Shown one piece after another: positions 6,480 to 11,656 of a DNA stretch of 11,656 bases. The stretch's first letter is position 1; every line of letters begins with the position of its first letter. The stretch is from positions 1 through 11,656 of the forward strand of contig JAEEJD010000148.1 of NCBI GenBank assembly GCA_016281675.1. The letters run 5' to 3'. This DNA comes from Lachnospiraceae bacterium. GTDB lineage: Bacteria > Bacillota_A > Clostridia > Lachnospirales > Lachnospiraceae. The translations under genes were made by a program, and so were the position numbers. Below the pieces are notes generated by a model. The model did not search any database. It was not told the origin of the DNA and was given only the letters and a program-made list of their open reading frames with translations.

Positions 6480-7625
6480 TCATTGCTTCTTTTGATCGAG
6501 CATCTCCGACGCTTCCTTTAATAACGCGATTATCGGAAGATGCTGCGGACAAACACTCTCGCACTGACCGCATCCGATACATGATGATGCTTTTCCGCTG
6601 CGTTCGGTAAGAACCGAATAGAAGTTCTGAGCTCTCCAGTCATCGGGATAGCGCCGCATCGTATTGACCGTTCTGAAGACATCGGGAATGCTTATCTTCA
6701 TAGGACAGCCGTCACAACAATACTTACATGCGGTACATCCGATCTGCGGGACTTTGAGTATCTCCTCGGTGACTTCGTCGATAAGCCTGAACTCATCGTC
6801 GGCCATAGGCTCAAAATCTGTAAATGTATGTATGTTGTCCTTCATCTGCTCTTCGCTCGTCATTCCGGAAAGCACCGTCATTACTCCGGGAAGCGAAGCC
6901 ACAAAACGAAGTGCCCATGATGCAACCGAACGTTCCGGCTGTCTTGCCTTAAATTTTGCTTCGATCGCATGATCCATATTCGCGAGCATTCCGCCGCGAA
7001 CCGGTTCCATGACTATTATGGGGATATTCCTGTCGCGAAGTATCTCGTAAAGTCTCTGGGAACGCACGACAGGATTGGTCCTGTCAAGGTAATTGAGCTG
7101 TATCTGAACAAACTCGACTTCGGGATGTCTGTCGAGCACATCGGCAAGAAGTTCCGGGCTTCCGTGATACGAAAATCCAAAATGCTTTATCTTCCCTTCG
7201 GCCTTACGCTTCAGACACCAGTTATAGCAGTCGTATTCCTCGTATTTGTCATGATTGCCGCCTTCCTCCACCGAATGAAGAAGATAGAAATCAAAGTAAT
7301 CCACTCCGGCCCTCTCGAGCTGCTCGTTAAATATCCTCTCCACGTCTGCTTCACTCTTCATCTCCCATGCCGGAAGCTTTGTAGCGAGCATGAAGCTCTC
7401 ACGCGGGTAACGCTTTACAAGAGCCTCTCTTGCGGCGACCTCCGACAACCCGCTGTGGTATATGTATGCCGTATCGAAATAATTCATCCCGGACTGCATG
7501 TATGCGTCCACCATCCTGCATACATGCTCAATGTCGATCTTCCCGTCCTTCTCCGGAAGACGCATAAGTCCGAATCCGAGCTTCGGCATACTGTTTATGT
7601 CTATCCCGTTTAAATTGTTATCCAT
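6480..7625 (-). CDS. Aldo/keto reductase with C-terminal 2x[4Fe-4S] ferredoxin domain (copy 2)
   Basis: The 381-residue protein aligns without gaps to the copy at 126-1256 after a five-residue N-terminal offset. By hand count about 289 of 375 positions match (77%). The tetrad D51, Y56, K83, H117 is intact, as are both CxxCxxCxxxCP cluster motifs near the C terminus (C297 onward and C349 onward). Differences cluster in a few surface segments (copy-2 residues about 88-98 and 122-135) and near the C terminus, while the barrel core is almost unchanged, so both copies look functional. The start at 7625 has AAAGGAGA upstream with a somewhat long spacing of about 11 bases. Transcription probably ends at the hairpin at 6437-6406. 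Substrate unknown. Confidence 0.93.
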   Translation of the reverse strand: MDNNLNGIDINSMPKLGFGLMRLPEKDGKIDIEHVCRMVDAYMQSGMNYFDTAYIYHSGLSEVAAREALVKRYPRESFMLATKLPAWEMKSEADVERIFNEQLERAGVDYFDFYLLHSVEEGGNHDKYEEYDCYNWCLKRKAEGKIKHFGFSYHGSPELLADVLDRHPEVEFVQIQLNYLDRTNPVVRSQRLYEILRDRNIPIIVMEPVRGGMLANMDHAIEAKFKARQPERSVASWALRFVASLPGVMTVLSGMTSEEQMKDNIHTFTDFEPMADDEFRLIDEVTEEILKVPQIGCTACKYCCDGCPMKISIPDVFRTVNTMRRYPDDWRAQNFYSVLTERSGKASSCIGCGQCESVCPQHLPIIALLKEASEMLDQKKQ

Positions 7626-7669
7626 ATCGATACCTGTCTCCTTTTGTACATTACCGGCAGTTCCCGAAA

Positions 7670-7675
7670 ATTATA
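7670..7675 (-). promoter_or_regulatory. Possible -10 box for AKR copy 2
   Basis: TATAAT on the minus strand lies about 45 bases before the ATG at 7625. No matching -35 box or extended -10 TG is present, and a second TATAAT occurs at 7718-7713, so which one is used is open. Confidence 0.3.
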
Positions 7676-7747
7676 TCTTATTTTACATTATTTTCCGGGC
7701 CGCACTCTTATTATTATACGGCAGACAGTATATCATTTTTTGTCGCA

Positions 7748-7776
7748 TTGGAAAAATACGCAAACGGATGTATAAT
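7748..7776 (+). promoter_or_regulatory. Promoter of the MATE gene, probably leaderless
   Basis: TTGGAA (7748-7753), a 17-base spacer and a perfect TATAAT (7771-7776) form a good vegetative promoter. The -10 ends 7 bases before the ATG at 7784, so the predicted transcript begins at or beside the start codon. There is no SD. Confidence 0.7.
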
Positions 7777-7783
7777 CACTGCT

Positions 7784-9154
7784 ATGAACGAGAATGACAG
7801 GGCGGCCGCCGCCCAGTACAAAGAAATGACAAAGACGCCCGTGCAGAGGCTCATAATATACCTTGCGATCCCTACCATCCTCTCGATGATGGTGACAACG
7901 ATCTACAACCTTGTAGACACCGCATTTGTCGGAACGCTCGGAACATCGGCGAGCGGTGCCGTCGGCGTGGTGTTCGGTTTCATGGCGATCATGCAGGCCT
8001 TCGGTTTCATGTTCGGACAGGGCTCCGGAAGCCTGCTTTCAAGAAAGCTCGGTCAGAAGGATCCTATTGAAGCGGGACGGGTCGCATCGACCGGATTTGC
8101 GGCGTCATTTACAAGCGGGATACTGATCGCGATACTCGGATTCCTGTTCGAGGACCGCCTCATCATGATGCTCGGCAGTACCGAGACGATAGCTCCTTAC
8201 GCAAAGTCATATCTTAACAACATAATGTTTGTTGCTCCGTTTTGCGTATCGAGTTTTACTCTGAACAATATGCTCCGATACGAGGGAAAGGCAAAGCTCG
8301 GAATGATAGGACTTCTTGCCGGCGGGATACTCAACATCGGCGGTGATGCTCTCTTCATATTCGGAATGGATATGGGGATCGCGGGTGCCGGCCTGTCCAC
8401 AGCCATATCGCAGGTCATAAGTTTCTGCCTTCTCCTGTATATGTTCCTTGCCGGAAAAACGCAGTCAAAACTGTCGTTTCCCAACATTCGTTTTCGCGGA
8501 GGTCTGCTTATCGAAATAATCGAGATAGGTTTTCCGTCACTCCTTCGTCAGGGGCTCGGAAGCTTTGCTACAATTCTCGTCAATTTCAAAGCTGCCGAGT
8601 ACGCAGGCGATGCGGGGGTATCCGCAATGACGATCGTCACAAGGGTCGCCTTCTTCCTGTTCGCGATAGCTCTCGGAATCGGTCAGGGATTTCAGCCGGT
8701 ATGCGCATTCAACTATGGCGCCGGAAAGTTCAAACGCCAGCGTGAAGCCTACAGATTTACACTTATTCTTGCAACAATCGTACTGGCCGTGCTTACGATT
8801 TTCGCCCTGATCTTTTCGGGCGGACTCATAAAGATATTCAGGGACGACCCCGCGGTAATAGAGATCGGAACGCGTGCGCTGAGACTTCAGTGTATAGCCC
8901 AACTGTTCCTTCCGCTCGTTATGGTCACCGAAATGCTCATGCAGTCAAGCGGCAAAAAAATCCCCGCCACAGTGCTGTCATCACTGCGCGGGGGTATACT
9001 CTTCATTCCGCTGTTGCTGATCCTTCCGGTGTTCCGCGGCCTTGCGGGTGTTCAGGAAGCCCAGCCTCTCTCATATATTCTGGCCGTTCCGCCTGCGATG
9101 ATCATGGCGAACAGGTTCTTTGCGGCTACTCCCAAGGAGGATTCGCCCGACTGA
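7784..9154 (+). CDS. MATE family multidrug/metabolite exporter (MepA-like)
   Basis: The 456-residue integral membrane protein has about twelve hydrophobic segments in two homologous halves, the usual size and shape for MATE antiporters, which export cationic drugs or metabolites using a Na+ or H+ gradient. The first half carries NLVDTAFVGTLG and GQGSGSLLSRKLG; the second carries GIGQGFQPVCAFNYGAGKF, typical of the MepA-like branch. The start at 7784 (MNENDRAA) is preferred because the longer frame begins at a TTG (7748) that lies inside the -35 box. The gene is divergent from AKR copy 2 and its stop is separated from the converging DegV stop by a single base (9155), so the 3' ends of the two messages must overlap. 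Drug resistance cannot be inferred from sequence alone. Confidence 0.93.
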   Translation: MNENDRAAAAQYKEMTKTPVQRLIIYLAIPTILSMMVTTIYNLVDTAFVGTLGTSASGAVGVVFGFMAIMQAFGFMFGQGSGSLLSRKLGQKDPIEAGRVASTGFAASFTSGILIAILGFLFEDRLIMMLGSTETIAPYAKSYLNNIMFVAPFCVSSFTLNNMLRYEGKAKLGMIGLLAGGILNIGGDALFIFGMDMGIAGAGLSTAISQVISFCLLLYMFLAGKTQSKLSFPNIRFRGGLLIEIIEIGFPSLLRQGLGSFATILVNFKAAEYAGDAGVSAMTIVTRVAFFLFAIALGIGQGFQPVCAFNYGAGKFKRQREAYRFTLILATIVLAVLTIFALIFSGGLIKIFRDDPAVIEIGTRALRLQCIAQLFLPLVMVTEMLMQSSGKKIPATVLSSLRGGILFIPLLLILPVFRGLAGVQEAQPLSYILAVPPAMIMANRFFAATPKEDSPD

Positions 9155-9155
9155 C

Positions 9156-10016
9156 TTACCTTCCGCTTGCGAGGAAGAACAGTGCGATCGTTCCCGGACC
9201 CGCATGGGATCCGATGATCGTTCCGATCGTTGCAAACATCGAACACTTTCCGCCGCCTTCGGCTTCTATCATACTCTCAAGCTTCTTCGCATCATCAAGG
9301 CAGTCACCGTGCGAGATGTAGTATGTCCCTTTGGGATCCTTAGCGGTTTCAATATATTTCTTCGCGATAGTCTTAAGCGACTGATCCCTTCCCCTTACCT
9401 TCTGCATATTGATAAGGTGTCCTTCGTCATCCACGTGAAGGACAGGCTTGATTCCGAGCACGCCTGCTGCAAATGCGGCTGTCGCACTTACTCTGCCGCC
9501 GCGCTTTAAGTAAACAAGATCTTCCACCGTGAACCAGTGTGCCAGATGCGGGATCATTTCGCGTATGTATTGCGCATTCTCCTCAATGTTTGCACCCGCA
9601 TTCTTCTTCTCGACCGCATAGTGGATCATCAGTCCCTGTCCGGCCGATGCAGCGAGTGTATCTATCGTTATGATCTTGCGTTCGGGATACTCTTCACGAA
9701 GCTCGTTGGCAGCCATCTGTGCCGAATTGGACGTGGCGCTTATTCCCGATGAAAAACCGAGATAGAGGATATCTTTTCCTTCCTTTAACGGTTCCTCGAA
9801 AAGTTCCTTGAAGTTTTGAGAATTAACGGCGCTCGTTTTGCTCACTTCGCCGGCGCGCATCCTGGAATAGAACTCACTCTTTTCCATTTCGCCCTCTTTG
9901 TATTCTTTATCGCCTTCAAAGTGAAATGACAATCCGCGAAAACCGACGCCCCACTCGCGCAGCGTTTCGAACTCCACATCACATCCCGTATCCGTCATAA
10001 TAACATAATCGCTCAT
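9156..10016 (-). CDS. DegV family fatty-acid-binding protein (FakB-like)
   Basis: The 286-residue length is typical of the DegV family, cytosolic proteins that bind a fatty acid in a buried pocket; some (FakB) present it to the kinase FakA for phosphorylation and use in phospholipid synthesis. Family landmarks are visible: TDTGCD (8-13), TSAVNSQNF (61-69), the lipid-head loop FSSGISATSNSA (88-99), VEDLVYLKRGGRVS (164-177), YISHGDCLDDA (233-243) and the C-terminal GSHAGPGTIALFF (269-281). The start at 10016 is fixed by GGAGGA (10020-10025); the frame extends to a TTG at 10073 that has no SD. No FakA-type kinase gene is in the window. A promoter with a perfect inverted repeat lies upstream. Confidence 0.93.
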   Translation of the reverse strand: MSDYVIMTDTGCDVEFETLREWGVGFRGLSFHFEGDKEYKEGEMEKSEFYSRMRAGEVSKTSAVNSQNFKELFEEPLKEGKDILYLGFSSGISATSNSAQMAANELREEYPERKIITIDTLAASAGQGLMIHYAVEKKNAGANIEENAQYIREMIPHLAHWFTVEDLVYLKRGGRVSATAAFAAGVLGIKPVLHVDDEGHLINMQKVRGRDQSLKTIAKKYIETAKDPKGTYYISHGDCLDDAKKLESMIEAEGGGKCSMFATIGTIIGSHAGPGTIALFFLASGR

Positions 10017-10071
10017 ATTTCCTCCGATCATCATTAACCCAATGTTAACTATATATTGCATGGCAAAAAGC

Positions 10072-10094
10072 AATCTAATCTTCTATATTAGATT
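10072..10094. promoter_or_regulatory. Perfect 8-bp inverted repeat over the DegV promoter, candidate operator
   Basis: AATCTAAT and ATTAGATT are perfect reverse complements separated by 7 bases. One arm overlaps the -10 box of the DegV promoter (10095-10090) and the other lies just past the expected transcription start, the classic position for a repressor site. It could also form a weak AT-rich RNA hairpin at the 5' end of the message. It does not match the FapR or FabT operator patterns as I remember them. Confidence 0.45.
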
Positions 10095-10118
10095 ATCAAG
10101 TGTCTTTAACTATGTCAA
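10090..10118 (-). promoter_or_regulatory. Promoter of the DegV gene
   Basis: On the minus strand TTGACA (10118-10113), a 17-base spacer and TAATCT (10095-10090), with an extended -10 TG two bases before the hexamer, form a strong promoter. The leader to the ATG at 10016 would be about 68 bases. Confidence 0.7.
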
Positions 10119-10151
10119 CACAAAATAAGTAATGAAATCTGATGTTTTTGA

Positions 10152-10160
10152 TGATATAAT
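10152..10160 (+). promoter_or_regulatory. Extended -10 promoter of the DUF1836 gene
   Basis: TGATATAAT is a perfect extended -10 element; the -35 region is poor. Predicted start near 10167, giving a leader of about 50 bases that contains the SD site at 10204-10209. Confidence 0.6.
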
Positions 10161-10216
10161 TATCAAAGGATCGTAAAGCGGTCCATATGATCACGATAAA
10201 CACGAGGAATACACGG

Positions 10217-10825
10217 ATGAATTTTGACAAAGACCTTGTGGCCGGAAAGCTCCGCCGCTGGGAAAAATACCTTGAAGACTACAAACTCCCCTGCTGGAAC
10301 GATATCCCGAACATCGGGCTGTACATGGAGCAGGTCATAATACTTCTCAAGGAATACCTTGATTATCTGCCACCGGAACTTAAGGACGAGCAGATAATAA
10401 CGGCGGCCACGATCAACAATTATGTCCGCACCAAAATAATGCCCGAGCCCGTGAAAAAGAAATATTACAGGATCCACATCGCATATCTCGTTATGATATG
10501 CACGATGAAACAGATCCTTCCGATAGCGGTCATATCCCGCATAATACCGATGAACATACCGGAAGAAGACGTCGAGGCCATCTATAACCGATATACCGAA
10601 AGGCACAGCTTCTCGATCAGCTATTTTCTTAAACAGATCAGACTTATCGCCGGTCCGATCCTGGACCATAAGGATGTCATAGAGGAGAGCACTACGGATA
10701 CCGCCGATCTGATAACGATGTGCACGATATTCGCGGGTTTCTCGAAACTTCTTGCCGAAAAGCTCCTTCTGCTCGACGGCAAGGATCTGTCAAACGGAGG
10801 CAGCATAGAAATAAGAAAGAGGTGA
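10217..10825 (+). CDS. DUF1836 family protein
   Basis: The 202-residue soluble protein carries the family's hallmark segments: LEDYKLPCWNDIPNIGLYMEQVI near residues 19-41, then ITAATINNYVRTKIMPEPVKKKYYRIHIAYL about 60-90. DUF1836 proteins are widespread in Firmicutes. The segment TAATINNYV...KKYYRIHIAYL resembles the winged-helix pattern of MerR-like DNA-binding domains, so a DNA-binding role is plausible but unproven. The start at 10217 is chosen because GAGGAA (10204-10209) lies 7 bases before it; an earlier in-frame ATG at 10187 has no site at a usable distance. The gene is divergent from DegV, so it could regulate the shared intergenic region. Its TGA lies in the stem of a terminator shared with the converging GGDEF gene. 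Confidence 0.85.
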   Translation: MNFDKDLVAGKLRRWEKYLEDYKLPCWNDIPNIGLYMEQVIILLKEYLDYLPPELKDEQIITAATINNYVRTKIMPEPVKKKYYRIHIAYLVMICTMKQILPIAVISRIIPMNIPEEDVEAIYNRYTERHSFSISYFLKQIRLIAGPILDHKDVIEESTTDTADLITMCTIFAGFSKLLAEKLLLLDGKDLSNGGSIEIRKR

Positions 10826-10840
10826 CATCAGTCACCTCTT
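10817..10840. terminator. Bidirectional terminator holding the stop codons of both converging genes
   Basis: AAGAGGTGAC and GTCACCTCTT form a perfect 10-bp stem with a 4-base loop (ATCA). On the plus strand it is followed by TTTTT (10844-10848) and a further T-run (10853-10858); on the minus strand by a modest T-rich stretch. The TGA of the DUF1836 gene (10823-10825) lies in one arm and the TGA of the GGDEF gene (10834-10832) in the other. Confidence 0.8.
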
Positions 10841-11656
10841 ATGTTTTTCCCTTTTTTCCTTGTACATTTCCTGATCCGCAAGCTCGATAAGAGCGCTGAG
10901 CGGTTTGTCGTTATCAAAAGGTACCATGTGATAACCTATGCTCGCATCAAGCGTATATTCGCGATCCCCCGCGGCATTTATCTCCTCCATGGCTTTTCTT
11001 ATCCTGGCGATCTCTTCTTCAACTTCGCCGGCCGAAATACCCTTTCCGAACACGACGAATTCGTCTCCGCCGTATCTCATAAGAAGCTCTTCCTTGTTCC
11101 GCGTCTTCCTCAGAACATCCGCCATATCGCATATCATGCGGTCGCCGGTCTCGTGACCGAGAGCATCGTTAACCTTCTTGAGCCCGTCCAGATCGAGGAA
11201 GATGAAGAACATATCCTCTCCGGCCGCTTTGGCGTCCTTGGAAAGTTGCTCCGAAAACTTGAAAAATCCCGCGCGGTTGTATACGTGCGTCATCGGATCG
11301 AACACCCACATCTCATCAAGGGTTTTTATCATCTTCTGCATCGTCTGAACGTTTCTGACCTGCTCGAGAACGTTTGACAATGTCATCATGAGCACTCTGT
11401 AGAACTCCGAGAACAGCGGCATGACCGAATTACGGATCGATGCGAGTCCGTAGAATCTGTCTCTGTAGTGGAGTGAATAGATGATATAGAGATGCCCGCC
11501 GCTTGTCGGATCGAATCTCGGATGTCTCTCGTTGATATTATCCTGTGTTATATTCGTAAACTGTTTGTTGACGTAATTGAATCCGTTTGTGATATTTATC
11601 TCGTTTACACCGGGATTATCGTTGTTACCGACAAGAAGTGTGAACGCATCGGCACC
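10832..11656 (-). CDS. Diguanylate cyclase (GGDEF), N-terminal part outside the window
   Basis: The frame is open to the right edge, so at least 274 residues are present and the start is outside; the ATG at 11422 is internal. Visible residues 1-100 look like a sensor or GAF-like region (GGHLYIIYSLHYRDRFYGLAS about 54-74), followed by a helical linker (about 90-117) and a GGDEF domain beginning at FDPMTHVYNRAGF (119-131). The domain has FLDLDGLKKVNDALGH and the active-site motif RYGGDEF with GGDEF at 196-200, so it should make cyclic di-GMP from two GTP. The RxxD inhibitory site normally found just before GGDEF is not present (NKEE in its place). The cytoplasmic side is expected for this part. 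What the missing N terminus senses is unknown. Confidence 0.9.
   Translation of the reverse strand, partial: GADAFTLLVGNNDNPGVNEINITNGFNYVNKQFTNITQDNINERHPRFDPTSGGHLYIIYSLHYRDRFYGLASIRNSVMPLFSEFYRVLMMTLSNVLEQVRNVQTMQKMIKTLDEMWVFDPMTHVYNRAGFFKFSEQLSKDAKAAGEDMFFIFLDLDGLKKVNDALGHETGDRMICDMADVLRKTRNKEELLMRYGGDEFVVFGKGISAGEVEEEIARIRKAMEEINAAGDREYTLDASIGYHMVPFDNDKPLSALIELADQEMYKEKREKHKR

Noticed and set aside
7626..7747. Riboswitch or other RNA in the AKR copy 2-MATE intergenic region
   Set aside because: The region is AT-rich with two TATAAT boxes on the minus strand but no stable conserved-looking structure.
7748..7783. Longer MATE start at a TTG (7748)
   Set aside because: The TTG is the first three bases of the -35 box and the -10 box lies inside the extra codons, so they would not be transcribed from that promoter.
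10017..10073. Longer DegV start at a TTG (10073)
   Set aside because: Extra residues are not family-like and the GGAGGA site at 10020-10025 points to the ATG at 10016.
10187..10216. Earlier DUF1836 start at ATG 10187
   Set aside because: No SD at a usable distance; GAGGAA at 10204-10209 is placed for the ATG at 10217.
11420..11422. ATG at 11422 as the true start of the GGDEF gene
   Set aside because: The frame stays open through the right edge with protein-like sequence, and the ATG is inside a sensor region, so it is internal.

Overview
The window looks like chromosome from an anaerobic, low-to-mid GC Gram-positive bacterium of the Clostridia, most likely a Lachnospiraceae relative. This is inferred from gene content and not tested: two aldo/keto reductases with ferredoxin-type [4Fe-4S] tails, a class B sortase, an ECF-type vitamin transporter S component, a DUF1836 protein, a DegV lipid-binding protein and a GGDEF protein. 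Strong Shine-Dalgarno (SD) sites (GGAGGA) and TTGACA/TATAAT-type promoters fit that group. I see no tRNA, rRNA, CRISPR array, insertion sequence, phage gene or attachment site, and no gene-free stretch longer than about 200 bases.

Layout. Bases 1-96 may hold the last codons of a plus-strand gene, followed by a hairpin terminator shared with the minus-strand aldo/keto reductase at 126-1256. A two-gene minus-strand operon (2099-1356) encodes a five-helix membrane protein and a Cro/C1-type repressor; its promoter carries a near-perfect 16-bp palindrome. A class B sortase (3266-2226, minus) is divergent from a NUDIX-PgeF fusion gene (3324-4568, plus). The fusion gene converges on and overlaps the purA-ECF transporter operon (6358-4543, minus). 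A second aldo/keto reductase (7625-6480, minus), about 77% identical to the first, lies upstream of purA. A MATE exporter (7784-9154, plus) converges with a one-base gap on a DegV gene (10016-9156, minus). DegV is divergent from a DUF1836 gene (10217-10825, plus). That gene converges, through a shared terminator hairpin holding both stop codons, on a diguanylate cyclase that runs off the right edge (11656-10832, minus).

How the genes relate. Most are housekeeping or small independent units. purA and the S component are translationally coupled, and the neighbouring fusion joins nucleotide-pool cleaning (NUDIX) to a PgeF-type nucleoside/peptidoglycan-editing domain, so 3324-6358 has a loose purine-nucleotide theme. 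The two aldo/keto reductases are a duplicated redox enzyme.

The most interesting signals are regulatory or architectural: the NUDIX-PgeF fusion; two genes (fusion and MATE) whose consensus -10 box sits exactly 7 bases before the ATG with no SD, predicting leaderless mRNAs; a strong purA promoter followed at once by a terminator-like hairpin; palindromes at the promoters of the repressor operon and of DegV; and an acidic insertion inside the sortase domain. I do not see a convincing new multi-gene system.
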